From NCBI GenBank assembly GCA_038237515.1, contig JBBRYP010000001.1:1-64000 (forward strand): a DNA stretch of 64,000 nucleotides. Reading direction: 5' to 3'. The notes beneath the pieces are model-generated. The model was not told the DNA's origin. It searched no databases and saw nothing but the letters and a program-made list of their open reading frames with translations. Positions within the stretch are counted from its first letter, which is position 1. Each line of letters opens with the position of its first letter. Both the position numbers and the translations under genes were made by a program. Of the stretch, positions 32,879-45,445 are shown piece after piece. The stretch comes from JBBQDZ01 sp038237515. GTDB lineage: Bacteria > Actinomycetota > Thermoleophilia > Gaiellales > Gaiellaceae.

Positions 32879-34679
32879 CGCGGGCGCGGCCGACGATCGT
32901 CCGCGTTCCCTCGAGCGAGACGAGCTCGAGGGAGTAGGCGGCGCCGCCACGGGAGGCCCCGCGGTCGCGGAACGAGTACACGCCCTCCGCGCCGCCGCCG
33001 CGGGCCGTGATCAGCACGCGGTCGAGCCGGACCTGGCGGCCGGCGAGCGAGCGGTAGAGGTGGAAGCCGAGCATGCGGGAATCGGCGCCGGCGCGCCACC
33101 GCAGCTCCACCGCCCCGTCGCGGCGGCGGGCCGAGAAGCTGCGGACGGCGACTGCGGTCGGAACCTGCGTCGTCGCTGACGCCTCGGCCGAGGGAGGGCT
33201 CAGGTTCTCGGCGGTGTCGACTGCGAGCACCGTGTAGTAGTAGGTCTGACCCGCCGCCACGGTGGCGTCGATGAAGGCGGAGGCGGCTACTGGTTCCGCG
33301 TTCAGCTTGGTGTAAGGGCCTCCGGCGGTCGTGGAGCGGTAGACGTCGAAGCCCTCGACGTCCGTCTCGGACGCGTCGGACCAGTCGAGAACGACGCGAG
33401 ACCCGGCCGCGGTTGCCGCTAGGCCGACCGGTGCGGCTGGCGCGACCGTGTCCGGGCGGGGCGGGATGCCGCCCTTCAGCTGGGTGCAGTCGACGGAGCG
33501 GGCGTTCGCCTCGCCGATCGCCTGCTGGAACTCGTCGTAGGAGTCCTTCGGCGTCCCGTCCGCCCACAGTGCGCCCGACTGCCAGCCGCTCAGGATCGCC
33601 TCGTCCGTGAGCAGGAAGTTGAAGAAAGAACCGACGTAGTTCTGGCAGTAGGCGAGCTGGATTCCGTCGACGATCTGCGTCGCCTGGTCGGGTGCGGCGC
33701 TCGTCGGGCTCGGCGGCGGCGAGGCCGGCTCGCCTCCCGCGTCGTCGGGGACGACCGGGACGTTCTCGGTGCCGCTGTAGAGCTGGCTCTTCGACGCGTC
33801 GATCTGCGTCTGGTAGCCACCCTCCATGTACCAGATCGAGACGCAACGGTAGTCGAGACACTGGCCCGGCGGCTGCTGCCCGGTGCCGTCGAAGGCGGTA
33901 TGGAGGTTCGTCATCAACTTGTCCCAGTCGCCCTGCGCGATACGAGTCTGGCCGGGGTGCTGTCGCCAGGGCCGCTCGGCGGAGGTCGCGCCGTAGACGT
34001 GGTAGGCGACGGTGTCGAGGATCCGGAGCGCCCGGCCGCTGCCGCGGTAGGCGTCTCCGAGCCTGCGGATGAAGTTGCCGGGCGAATGGGAGATGTTGGT
34101 CGGCGCGTTCGGGTTGTCGTTGCCGTCCGGCGACAGCCCCAGCCCGAGGATGTTCACGCTCGGGCGCGCGGCATGCAGGAGGTCGTAGCAGCGTGCGAGC
34201 AGGGCCTCGTATGCTGCGGGCGAGGAGCTCGAGCCGTCGGGGTTGAACTGCGGCCGCCAGGACGCGGTCTTGTTCGGCTCGTTCCAGATCGCGATGTCAC
34301 CGATCGCGGGGTAGCGGGCGAGGACGTTCCGTGTGTACGTGCAGTAGGTGTCGCGCGCGGAGTCGGTCTGGGGCGCGAGCGACGCGGTCGCTCCGACGAC
34401 GACGAGCACGATCTTCAGTCCGCCGGCTGCCGCCGCGACGGCGCGGTCGAGGTCGGCGTCGTCGGCGGGCGCGAGCGTCGTCTGAGATCCGTCCCAGTTG
34501 ACCGAGATGCGGAACCCCGAGGCGCCTAGGTCGCGGGCTGCCGCCGCGGCCGCGCTCGAGCTGCCGCTCCCCTTCAGCGCGTCGTCGGCGAAGCCGACGA
34601 AGAGCCCGGTGCCGGCGCGGGCCGCGGGCGCGACGAGGAGCGCCGAAGCCAAGCCCACCAGCCACGCCCGTCGAAGCAC
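32868..34679 (-). CDS. Secreted glycosidase-like protein with fibronectin type III domain
   Basis: 603 residues from GTG 34679, chosen for the strong GGAGGAGGGGGA site directly upstream; a longer frame begins at 34715. Signal peptide: LRRAWLVGLASALLVAPAAR, cleavage near ARAG. Residues ~20-380 look like a clan GH-A (beta/alpha)8 barrel: IAIWNEPNKTASWRPQF carries the likely acid/base Glu, and IWYMEGGYQTQ a candidate nucleophile Glu. Then a Fn3 domain (APVGLAATAAGSRVVLDWSD ... YYYTVLAVDTAENLSPPSAE) and a C-terminal Fn3-like part. Probably an extracellular polysaccharide hydrolase; the substrate is unknown. Confidence 0.72.
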   Translation of the reverse strand: MLRRAWLVGLASALLVAPAARAGTGLFVGFADDALKGSGSSSAAAAAARDLGASGFRISVNWDGSQTTLAPADDADLDRAVAAAAGGLKIVLVVVGATASLAPQTDSARDTYCTYTRNVLARYPAIGDIAIWNEPNKTASWRPQFNPDGSSSSPAAYEALLARCYDLLHAARPSVNILGLGLSPDGNDNPNAPTNISHSPGNFIRRLGDAYRGSGRALRILDTVAYHVYGATSAERPWRQHPGQTRIAQGDWDKLMTNLHTAFDGTGQQPPGQCLDYRCVSIWYMEGGYQTQIDASKSQLYSGTENVPVVPDDAGGEPASPPPSPTSAAPDQATQIVDGIQLAYCQNYVGSFFNFLLTDEAILSGWQSGALWADGTPKDSYDEFQQAIGEANARSVDCTQLKGGIPPRPDTVAPAAPVGLAATAAGSRVVLDWSDASETDVEGFDVYRSTTAGGPYTKLNAEPVAASAFIDATVAAGQTYYYTVLAVDTAENLSPPSAEASATTQVPTAVAVRSFSARRRDGAVELRWRAGADSRMLGFHLYRSLAGRQVRLDRVLITARGGGAEGVYSFRDRGASRGGAAYSLELVSLEGTRTIVGRARVSG

Positions 34680-34747
34680 TCCCCCTCCTCCCAGACGGGC
34701 ACGAGGGTAGCGCACAGATCGGCCGGTCCCGCCGGCGGCGTGGTCAC

Positions 34748-34753
34748 TAGACT
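34748..34753 (+). promoter_or_regulatory. -10 box of a leaderless gene
   Basis: TAGACT, then six bases, then GTG 34760. Actinobacterial leaderless transcripts start at the first base of the start codon with the -10 (TANNNT) 6-7 bases upstream; this fits exactly. Confidence 0.6.
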
Positions 34754-34759
34754 TACGGA

Positions 34760-35179
34760 GTGGCGTCGGTCTCCGCTATCTGGACCTCGCCCGGCAGGGG
34801 CAGTGGGCGCATGGAGAGTCACGACAGCCGGCTCGCCGTCGCCGGTCGAGGTCTCGAGGGCTGCGCCCACGCGCGACCCGGCAAGCGGGAGGTTCTGTTC
34901 GTCTCCGCGGAGCATCTGCAGGCGGTCGAGGTGGAGCCCGGGCGCATCCGAGAGAACTTCACCATCGAGGGGGCGGATGTCGAGCTCTGGCCCGTCGGCC
35001 AGCGCCTGCGCCTCGGTGACGCCGAGTTCGAGATCGCGATGCGCTGTGACCCCTGCGAGCGCATGGAGGCGCTACGTTCTGGCCTCCGCGCGGAGCTCGC
35101 CGGGCGTCGCGGGATGCTCGCCCGTGTGGTGACGACGGGCGCAGTCACCGTCGGTGACGAGCTCGTGCTCGTCGCGTAG
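34760..35179 (+). CDS. MOSC-domain protein
   Basis: 139 residues from GTG 34760, set by the -10 box spacing (leaderless). The sequence KREVLFVSAEHLQAVEVEPG, IRENFTIEGADVELWPVGQR and MRCDPCERMEALRSGLRAEL follows the MOSC pattern, with the conserved Cys-Pro-like CDPC. MOSC proteins handle sulphur or molybdenum-cofactor-linked chemistry; single-domain members are of unknown function. Followed by a 128-bp gap that contains a repeated TCTGGGGCACC (35242 and 35268 areas) and no gene. Confidence 0.75.
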   Translation: MASVSAIWTSPGRGSGRMESHDSRLAVAGRGLEGCAHARPGKREVLFVSAEHLQAVEVEPGRIRENFTIEGADVELWPVGQRLRLGDAEFEIAMRCDPCERMEALRSGLRAELAGRRGMLARVVTTGAVTVGDELVLVA

Positions 35180-35307
35180 CCGTCGGGCGCCGCCCGCCTG
35201 CCTTTCGTCCCATTCTCGACACGCTCTCGTCGCTACCTCTGAGCCAGTTCTGGGGCACCTCCGAGTCCGTCTGGGGCACCGTAGAGCGCCGAACGAGGAA
35301 CGGCCCT

Positions 35308-37206
35308 CTACCAGGCGCCGCCCCCGCCTCCGCCCCCACCGCCGCCTCCTCCGCCCGAGAAGCCGCCCCCGCCCCCGCTGCCGGAGCTCGACGGCGGTGC
35401 GAGCGCCGACCCGAAGCCGGCGCTCAGGTCGGAGATGTTGAGCGAGCTGGCGCCCGACCCCAGATCGCCGTTCGGGCTGATCCAGAAGATCGAGCTCTGC
35501 TGGGCGTACTGCTCCGGCATGTTCAGGTGCGCCGCCTGAAGCACGCGGTCGGCGATCCCGAAAGCGATCCCGTAGACGAGGTAGCGCTCCCAGAGCTCGA
35601 GCGTGGCCGGCGCCGCCTCTCCGAGGCGAGGGAAATCCGTGAGGTAGCGACGGAACGCCTGCCAGCGGTCTGCCTCGAGCTCGGCCGTCTTCGTCCTGCG
35701 GCGCCAGAGACGCACCTGCGTCGCCGCGATCACGAGCATGAGGGCGTTGACCGCGGCGCAGATGCCCAGGGCGACCAGGACGACGTCCGACCAGCGAGGA
35801 GAGACCGATCGCCACCCCGAGATCGCGAGCCAGAGCATGATCACGGCGGCGAGACCGAAGCCGACGATGGCGAGGAGAAGCACTCCGAGCCCTGGGCCGA
35901 CGAACCACTTCCGCTCGCCGATCGCGCTCTTCACCCCGTCCTTGAAGGCGGTGAAGCGCTTGCTGTTGGTCGTCCGGTGAGCCGAGATCTTCTCGCGGAA
36001 ATTCGAGAGGCGCTCGGAGCCGCCGCCGAGCACCGCGTCGACGACCTCCTTCACCGGCTGCTCGAACGGCGTGAGGGAGACGGCCTGGTCGCCCTTCGCA
36101 AGCTCGAGGTCGGACACCTGCTCGTGGCGCAGGCCTCCCCAGACCTTTTTCTCCGTCGTCACCGGGGTCGATTTGAAGACATCGCGCCGGATGAGGTCGA
36201 ACAGCGTCGCGGTGAACTCGAGCGACCCCGCGGCGGTGTTTTCCCGCAGGAGCGGCGGCACGAGCGCGGGCTCGAGGTCGGAGGGCGGCGCCTGCTCGTA
36301 CTCCCGGTCGTACCCCGTGTTCGGCTCGCGTCCCGACCAGAGGAAGACGAAGGTGACGAGCAGGAGCGCGGGCAGGAGCGCGAGCGCCAGCAGGATCCCG
36401 ATCGTCCGCCAGATGTGGTGGACGGCGTCGTGGATCTTCTTCCGGTCGGTGGCCGCCGAAGCGGCGTCCTGCCGCTCCTCCCTCAGGATCTTCTGAAGAC
36501 CGTTGCCGCGCACGACCTGTGCCCCCGCCGTCGAGCCGAGGAGGCGGCGCGGAAAGATGGTGCGCAGCTCGACGAACTGGCGGTCGGGGACGTCCAGGGC
36601 CCGCAGGATCGTGAAGCGGGGCAGGCGCCGCGTGTCGCCGTGCACCCAGTAGGGGTGCCCGAAGACGCGGTAGCGGGGGCCGGTCTGGAGCCGCGCGGGC
36701 AGCTTCATCGAGGCTCGCAGCCGGTGCAGCCCGACGGGCCACTCGGATCCCCAGACCTTGAGGTTCACGTCCACGACGTCGTCGTAGGCCTTCGCGAGAC
36801 CGCGGAAGCGGTAGGCGATCCGGTACGTGCGCGTCTCGTCGATCGCGCTGTAGTGCCAGACGATGCGCACCTTGTCCCCGCTGCGCGTGACGCCGTAGGT
36901 TCCCGCCGGGCTCGAGCAGCCGAGCTCCGTGCACCCGCCCGTCCGGTAGGGCCTCCCGTGCTCCGAGACGGTAATGCGGTCGATCGACTCGCCCTTCCGC
37001 AACGGGACGTCCCGGTAGGCGCCGGAGAAGATCCCGGAATAGGCGAAGGTGATGCGCTCGTCGACGAGGAGCGAACCGTCCTTCGCGATGCGGACCGCGA
37101 CGTTCGCGTCGGGCAGCCCGTAGGCCTTCGCCTCCGCGAGCGCCGGCAGCGCGAACGCCAGGATCGCCGCCGCGGCGGCGAGGAGGGTGAAGCGCGATCG
37201 GCTCAG
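35308..37206 (-). CDS. DUF2207 membrane protein with poly-glycine tail
   Basis: 632 residues if started at CTG 37206, which overlaps the LemA stop (CTGA); no ATG or GTG is available before the signal sequence SRSRFTLLAAAAAILAFALP. An extracytoplasmic DUF2207 domain (ANVAVRIAKDGSLLVDERIT, then RNSDKVRIVWHYSA-like: SGDKVRIVWHYSAIDETRTY) is followed by a membrane helix (GILLALALLPALLLVTFVFL), a cytoplasmic region, two more helices, and a C-terminus of Gly/Ser with a run of 13 Gly before AW. DUF2207 proteins often pair with LemA, as here. Function unknown. Confidence 0.8.
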   Translation of the reverse strand: MSRSRFTLLAAAAAILAFALPALAEAKAYGLPDANVAVRIAKDGSLLVDERITFAYSGIFSGAYRDVPLRKGESIDRITVSEHGRPYRTGGCTELGCSSPAGTYGVTRSGDKVRIVWHYSAIDETRTYRIAYRFRGLAKAYDDVVDVNLKVWGSEWPVGLHRLRASMKLPARLQTGPRYRVFGHPYWVHGDTRRLPRFTILRALDVPDRQFVELRTIFPRRLLGSTAGAQVVRGNGLQKILREERQDAASAATDRKKIHDAVHHIWRTIGILLALALLPALLLVTFVFLWSGREPNTGYDREYEQAPPSDLEPALVPPLLRENTAAGSLEFTATLFDLIRRDVFKSTPVTTEKKVWGGLRHEQVSDLELAKGDQAVSLTPFEQPVKEVVDAVLGGGSERLSNFREKISAHRTTNSKRFTAFKDGVKSAIGERKWFVGPGLGVLLLAIVGFGLAAVIMLWLAISGWRSVSPRWSDVVLVALGICAAVNALMLVIAATQVRLWRRRTKTAELEADRWQAFRRYLTDFPRLGEAAPATLELWERYLVYGIAFGIADRVLQAAHLNMPEQYAQQSSIFWISPNGDLGSGASSLNISDLSAGFGSALAPPSSSGSGGGGGFSGGGGGGGGGGGGGAW

Positions 37207-37778
37207 GACGTGAACTGCACGCGCGGGGCCTCGCGCGCCGCAGCTTCGATCTCGAAGTACTGCCGGGCCTTGAAGTTGAACATGTTGGCGAAGATGTTCG
37301 TCGGCACCGACTGAATGGCGTTGTCGTAGGTGAGGACGGTGTCGTTGTAGACCTGGCGCGAGACCGCGATGTTCTGCTCGACGTCGGAGAGCTGGGCCTG
37401 GAGCTGCTGGAAGTTCTCGGTCGCCCGCAGCTGCGGGTATGCCTCCGCGACGGCGAACAGGCGGCCGAGCGCGGAGGTGAGCACGTTTTCGGCGGCGGCC
37501 TGCTGCTGGACTCCCTGCGCCTGCTGCGCCGCCGTGCGCGCCTTCGTCACCTCCTCGAAGGTCCCCTTCTCGTGCGCTGCGTACCCCTTGACGGTCTCGA
37601 CGAGGTTCGGGATCAGGTCGTAGCGCTTCTTCAGCTGCACGTCGACCTGGGCCCACGCGTTCTCGCTGCGGTTCCGCAGGCGGACGAGGCGGTTGTACAT
37701 CGTGATCGCGATCAGGAGCAGCAGGATCACGACCGCTGCGATCACGACCACCCACACGAGTCCGGAGGCGACGATCAC
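37203..37778 (-). CDS. lemA: LemA family protein
   Basis: 191 residues from GTG 37778, set by a -10 box seven bases upstream. One N-terminal membrane helix (VWVVVIAAVVILLLLIAITM) and the family core: ENAWAQVDVQLKKRYDLIPN, LVETVKGYAAHEKGTFEEVT, PQLRATENFQQLQAQLSDVE. Membrane-anchored helical bundle, role unclear. Coupled to the DUF2207 gene by overlap. Confidence 0.93.
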   Translation of the reverse strand: MIVASGLVWVVVIAAVVILLLLIAITMYNRLVRLRNRSENAWAQVDVQLKKRYDLIPNLVETVKGYAAHEKGTFEEVTKARTAAQQAQGVQQQAAAENVLTSALGRLFAVAEAYPQLRATENFQQLQAQLSDVEQNIAVSRQVYNDTVLTYDNAIQSVPTNIFANMFNFKARQYFEIEAAAREAPRVQFTS

Positions 37779-37785
37779 CGGCGGG

Positions 37786-37791
37786 AGCTTA
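37786..37791 (-). promoter_or_regulatory. -10 box of lemA (leaderless)
   Basis: On the minus strand TAAGCT, seven bases (CCCGCCG), then GTG 37778. Same spacing as the other leaderless genes here. Confidence 0.55.
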
Positions 37792-37811
37792 GTCCGTCGC
37801 CCGGCTGCTGC

Positions 37812-38531
37812 CTACCCTGCACGGCGGGCGACCCAGATCGTGTCCTCGCCGCCGCGATCGGGGCTGCGGTCGAACCAGCCGTAGCAGGCCTCGATCTCGA
37901 AGCCCGCCGCTTCGAGGAGCGCGCGCCACTCGGAGGGCGACAGCCAGCTGAGCTCCATCGTGGAGGAGGCGTCGTCGCTTCGCACGGCGAGCGTCAGGCG
38001 TCGGGCCTCTTCGTCCCAGTCGGCACGTTCCCAGATTCCCGGCTCGCGCTCCAGCCAGCGGCCGTTCGTCTCGGCGATGTCCTCCGGCCCCGGCGCGAAG
38101 ACGTCGAAGACAAGTTTCCCTCCCGGCAGGAGGAGGTCGCGCGCCGCACGCAGGGCCCGCAGTCGCTCCTGGTCGTCTCCCAGGTGGAGGTAGGAGCGGA
38201 ACGGGCAGAGGACGAGCGGGACGCGCTCGCCAACCGGGGGCTCGGCCAGCGAGCCGAGCCGGAGGTCGAGCCGCCCCTCGACGCCGGCGAGCCGGGCCTG
38301 GGCCGCGCAGCGCTCCAGCATGCCGCGGGAGGAGTCGACGCCGATCACGCGGATCTCCTCGGCGGCCACCGGAATCGCGATGCGTCCGGTGCCGACCCCG
38401 AGCTCGACGACGGGCCCGCCCGAGCTCACCGCCTCCGCCACGTAGAAGGGGACGTCCTCGGTGACGCTCGAGCTCCAGGGGTCGTAGAGCTCGGCGATCG
38501 CGTCGTAGGGACTCGCTGCCACGGCGGGCAT
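37812..38531 (-). CDS. Class I SAM-dependent methyltransferase
   Basis: 239 residues from ATG 38531. Motif I GPVVELGVGTGRIAIPVA (~33-50) and the acidic residue after strand beta-2 (IRVIGVDSSRGML); VLCPFRSYLHLGDDQERLRA and LLPGGKLVFDVFAPG follow the Rossmann methyltransferase order. Substrate unknown; the acidic, small C-terminal cap is like small-molecule methylases. A minus-strand TGTACT seven bases before the ATG overlaps the pheS promoter, so the two divergent genes share promoter DNA. Confidence 0.85.
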   Translation of the reverse strand: MPAVAASPYDAIAELYDPWSSSVTEDVPFYVAEAVSSGGPVVELGVGTGRIAIPVAAEEIRVIGVDSSRGMLERCAAQARLAGVEGRLDLRLGSLAEPPVGERVPLVLCPFRSYLHLGDDQERLRALRAARDLLLPGGKLVFDVFAPGPEDIAETNGRWLEREPGIWERADWDEEARRLTLAVRSDDASSTMELSWLSPSEWRALLEAAGFEIEACYGWFDRSPDRGGEDTIWVARRAG

Positions 38532-38540
38532 TCTCGCTAG

Positions 38541-38546
38541 TACAGT
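38541..38546 (+). promoter_or_regulatory. -10 box of pheS (leaderless), overlapping the divergent promoter
   Basis: TACAGT, seven bases, then GTG 38554. The complementary strand of 38538-38545 offers TGTACT for the divergent methyltransferase gene, giving a shared, nearly palindromic CTAGTACAGT. Confidence 0.6.
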
Positions 38547-38553
38547 CGCCAGC

Positions 38554-39549
38554 GTGGACTGGGGGGCCTACGAGGCAGAGGCGCTCGCCGCCTTCGCGGC
38601 CGCCGCGAACGCGGGTGATCTCTCCGACGCGCACGCGCGCTACCTCGGCCGCCGCTCGGCGCTGCCGCAGGCCCTGCGCCAGATCCGCGACGCCGAGACC
38701 GGCCAGACCCTGAACACGCTCCGCGCCACCCTCGAGGCGGCCGAGAGGGTGGCTTCCGAGCGCCTGGCTCGGGAAGAGCTCCGGCGGCGGCTCGAGGAGG
38801 AGCGGGTCGACGTGACGCTGCCCGGCGAGCCGTTCCCGCTCGGGCAGCTCCACCCGATCACGCAGGTCCGGCGGCAGGTCGAGGACGCGTTCCTCGGGCT
38901 CGGATACGAGATCCGCGACGACCGGGAGGTCGAGACGGTCGCCTACAACTTCGACAAGCTCGCGTTCGCCCCGACCCACCCGTCGCGCTCGCCTCGCGAC
39001 ACGTTCTTCCTCGACGGCGGGCACGTCCTGCGGACCGAGACCTCGCCGTCGCAGATCCACGCTCTCGAGGAGCGCGAGCCGCCGATCTACATGGTCTCGA
39101 TCGGACGGGTCTACCGGCGCGACGCGATCACCGCCACCCGCTACCCGATCTTCCACCAGTTCGAGGGCCTCGCGGTCGATCGAGGGCTGACGCTCGCCGA
39201 TCTCAAGGGCACGCTCCTGCACGTGATGCGTGCCCTGTACGGGCCCGAGCGGCGTGTCCGGTTCCGCACGCACTTCTTCCCCTTCACCGAGCCGTCGATC
39301 GAGCCGGACGTCTCCTGCGGGATCTGCGGCGGCGCCGGCTGCCGCACCTGCAAGCACTCGGGCTGGATCGAGATGGGCGGAGCGGGCATGGTCGACCCGC
39401 GCGTCTTCGAGAACGTCGGGCTCGATGCGGCGGACTGGAGCGGCTTCGCCTTCGGCTGCGGCCTCGAGCGGGCGGCGCAGCTCCGCCACGACATCCCGGA
39501 CATCCGCCTTCTCTGGGAGGGCGACCTCCGCGTCCTGAGGCAGTTCTGA
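38554..39549 (+). CDS. pheS: Phenylalanyl-tRNA synthetase alpha subunit
   Basis: 331 residues from GTG 38554. N-terminal coiled coil, then the class II core: HPITQVRRQVEDAFLGLGYE, motif 2 around SIGRVYRRDAITATRYPIFH with FHQFEGLAVD, and motif 3 AFGCGLERAAQLRHDI. A Cys cluster (CGICGGAGCRTCKHSGW) precedes WIEMGGAGMV, as in many PheS. Binds Phe and ATP; works as an alpha2beta2 enzyme with PheT, whose ATG overlaps its end by one base. Confidence 0.96.
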   Translation: MDWGAYEAEALAAFAAAANAGDLSDAHARYLGRRSALPQALRQIRDAETGQTLNTLRATLEAAERVASERLAREELRRRLEEERVDVTLPGEPFPLGQLHPITQVRRQVEDAFLGLGYEIRDDREVETVAYNFDKLAFAPTHPSRSPRDTFFLDGGHVLRTETSPSQIHALEEREPPIYMVSIGRVYRRDAITATRYPIFHQFEGLAVDRGLTLADLKGTLLHVMRALYGPERRVRFRTHFFPFTEPSIEPDVSCGICGGAGCRTCKHSGWIEMGGAGMVDPRVFENVGLDAADWSGFAFGCGLERAAQLRHDIPDIRLLWEGDLRVLRQF

Positions 39550-41849
39550 TGCGGGTTCCACTGTCGTGGCTGCGCGACTACGTGCCCGTCGAGATGCCTC
39601 TCCGCGAGCTGGCGGAGCGCCTGAGCGTGGCCGCCGCCGAGGTGGAGGGGATCGAGCGGCGCGGCATCTCCGATGCGGCCGGGAACCTCGAGCTCTTTCG
39701 CGTCGGGCGGGTGCTCGAGGCGGAGAAGCACTCGAACGCCGACCGGCTCCAGCTCTGCCGCGTCGACGTGGGGGAGACCGAGCCGCGCCAGATCGTGTGC
39801 GGAGCGTGGAACTTCGGTGCCGGTGCCACTGTCGCGGTCGCGCTTCCGGGGGCTCTCCTGCCGAGCGGGATCGAGCTCGACCGGCGGAAGGTTCGCGGCG
39901 AGCTCTCGGACGGGATGATCCTGGCCGAGGACGAGGTCGGGCTCGGCACCGACCACACGGGGATCATGGTGCTCCCGGACGCTCTCGAGCCGGGGGCGCC
40001 GCTCGCCGAGGCTCTACCGCTCGTCGAGGACGTGCTCGTGATCGAGGCGACCGGGAACCGCCCGGACCTGCTGGCCGTCTACGGCGTCGCACGCGAGGTC
40101 GCCGCGCTGTACGACCTGCCGCTCAGCCCTCCGCCGGGCCGCGACCCGGAACCCGCGGGGAAGGAGCCGGTGGACGTGCGGATCGAGGATCTCGCCGGCT
40201 GCCCGCGCTACGTCGGCCGTCTCTTCCGCGATGTCGAGGTCCGTCCCTCGCCTGTCTGGCTGCGCGCCCGGCTGACGGCCGCCGGCGTTCGCCCGATCTC
40301 GAACGTCGTCGACGTGACGAACTACGTGATGCTCGCGCTCGGCAACCCGCTGCACGCCTTCGACCACGCGACGCTCGAGGGCGGCCGGATCGTCGTCCGG
40401 CGGGCGCGCAAGGGCGAGGTGGTGCGTACGCTGGACGGGATCGCGCGGAAGCTCGATCCCGCCGACCTCGTGATCGCCGACGCGCAGAGGGCGATCGCCC
40501 TCGCCGGCATCATGGGCGGCGCGGAGACGGAGATCGGCGAGGCGACCCGAGAGGTTCTGGTCGAGGCCGCGAACTTCGAGCCGTTCGGGATCTTCCAGAC
40601 CTCGGAGCGGCTCCGGGTGCGGACCGAGGGATCGAATCGCTGGGAGAAGGGCGTCGACCCGCACCTCGCCCCGCAGGCGGCCGCCCTCGCCACGGAGCTC
40701 CTCGTCGAGATCGCCGGGGCGAGCTGGGTGGGCGGCACGGACGTAGAGGGCGCACTCCCGGAGCGGCCGGCCATAAGATTCCACCCGTCGCGCGCCGACG
40801 CTCTGATCGGGCTGGAGACGCCTCCGCCCGAGCAGGAGGCGCTCCTGGCGCGGTTGGGGTTCGACATCGCGCGAGAGAAGGAGACGGCCTGGAGCGTGAC
40901 GGTACCGACATGGCGCGCGCGTGACGTGACCCGGGCGGTGGACGTCGTCGAGGAGGTTGCCCGCTTCCGGCTCGACGAGGTGCCGTTCACGCTGCCGCTG
41001 CGGCGCGCGATGTTCGGGGCTCTGGCGCCCGAGCAGCGGCTGCGGCGGAGGGTCGAGGACGTCCTCGTCGGGCTCGGGTTCTCGGAGACCTACACGCCGT
41101 CGCTGCGGCCGGTGGAGGCCGGCCCCCCGGGCGTGCCCCTCTCGGAACCGATCTCGGTCGACCTCGCGGTTCTGCGCACGAGCCTGCTGCCGAGCCTCAC
41201 CGAGGCGGCGCTGCGGAATCTCGATGTGGGCTCGCGGGAGATTCGCCTGTTCGAGATCGCCCGTGTCTACCTGCCGGGCGATACGTCGCTGCCGCGCGAG
41301 CGCGTGCGAGTCGCCGGGATCCTCGAGGGCGGCTTCGCCCGCGCGAAGGGAGTCGTCGAGGCGCTGCATGCCGCGGTGAAGGCGCCTGCGCGCTTCGAGC
41401 GCGCCGGAGCCGAGCCGCTGCACCCGGGCAAGGCCGCCCGCGTGGCCGGCGGCATCGTCGGTGAGCTCCACCCGCGGGATCTCGAGGGCGTCTGGGGGGG
41501 CTTCGAGCTCGACCTGGGCGAGCTCTTCGCCGGCATCGTCGAGCCGGTCGTCTACGAGGACGTCGTGACGTATCCCGCCGTGCGGCAGGACCTTGCGTTC
41601 GTTGTGCCGGAGGACGTCCCGGCCGGCAAGCTCGTCGAGGCCGCACGCGAGGCCGCCGGGCCCGACCTGCGCGACCTGCGCGCCTTCGACGTCTATCACG
41701 GCGCCCAGGTCGGCGAGGGGCGCAAGTCGATCGCGTTCGCAGCGCTCTTCCAGTCCCCGGAGCGAACGCTCTCCGACCGCGACGCCGCCGGCTTGCGCGA
41801 CCGGATCGTCGTTGCGCTCCGCGAGCGCTTCGGCGCGGAGCTGCGTTAG
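39549..41849 (+). CDS. pheT: Phenylalanyl-tRNA synthetase beta subunit
   Basis: 766 residues. MRVPLSWLRDYVPVEMPLRE start; EMAP/tRNA-binding domain (~40-150, DRLQLCRVDVGETEPRQIVC); B3/B4 editing domain (SNVVDVTNYVMLALGNPLHA); B5 and catalytic-like core (VVEEVARFRLDEVPFTLPLR); C-terminal FDX-ACB anticodon-binding domain (TYPAVRQDLAFVVPEDVPAG). Full length. The stop TAG lies in a TTAG that a MITE-like insertion has duplicated. Confidence 0.96.
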   Translation: MRVPLSWLRDYVPVEMPLRELAERLSVAAAEVEGIERRGISDAAGNLELFRVGRVLEAEKHSNADRLQLCRVDVGETEPRQIVCGAWNFGAGATVAVALPGALLPSGIELDRRKVRGELSDGMILAEDEVGLGTDHTGIMVLPDALEPGAPLAEALPLVEDVLVIEATGNRPDLLAVYGVAREVAALYDLPLSPPPGRDPEPAGKEPVDVRIEDLAGCPRYVGRLFRDVEVRPSPVWLRARLTAAGVRPISNVVDVTNYVMLALGNPLHAFDHATLEGGRIVVRRARKGEVVRTLDGIARKLDPADLVIADAQRAIALAGIMGGAETEIGEATREVLVEAANFEPFGIFQTSERLRVRTEGSNRWEKGVDPHLAPQAAALATELLVEIAGASWVGGTDVEGALPERPAIRFHPSRADALIGLETPPPEQEALLARLGFDIAREKETAWSVTVPTWRARDVTRAVDVVEEVARFRLDEVPFTLPLRRAMFGALAPEQRLRRRVEDVLVGLGFSETYTPSLRPVEAGPPGVPLSEPISVDLAVLRTSLLPSLTEAALRNLDVGSREIRLFEIARVYLPGDTSLPRERVRVAGILEGGFARAKGVVEALHAAVKAPARFERAGAEPLHPGKAARVAGGIVGELHPRDLEGVWGGFELDLGELFAGIVEPVVYEDVVTYPAVRQDLAFVVPEDVPAGKLVEAAREAAGPDLRDLRAFDVYHGAQVGEGRKSIAFAALFQSPERTLSDRDAAGLRDRIVVALRERFGAELR

Positions 41850-41920
41850 GGGCCTGTCCAAAAAGTGAACCAGGGCGCCTGACAGTCGTCACGCGCCGTG
41901 GCCACTTTCCGGACATGCCC

Positions 41921-41924
<4 letters not shown>
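41846..41924. repeat. MITE-like repeat, copy 3 (internally deleted)
   Basis: Element 41850-41920 (71 bp) keeps both ends of copies 1 and 2 (GGGCCTGTCCAAAAAGTG and GTGGCCACTTTCCGGACA) but lacks about 90 bp of the middle. It is flanked by TTAG on both sides (41846-41849 and 41921-41924). The left TTAG holds the pheT stop TAG and the right one, read on the other strand, the stop TAA of the STAND gene. Confidence 0.85.

Positions 41925-45441
<3,517 letters not shown>

Positions 45442-45445
<4 letters not shown>

Noticed and set aside
35242..35280. Short direct repeat TCTGGGGCACC
   Set aside because: Two short copies only, no symmetry or link to a gene; not enough to call an element.
35308..35400. 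Run of Gly codons that could be a sequencing artefact
   Set aside because: Gly-rich tails are usual in DUF2207 proteins, and the frame stays open with mixed Gly codons.
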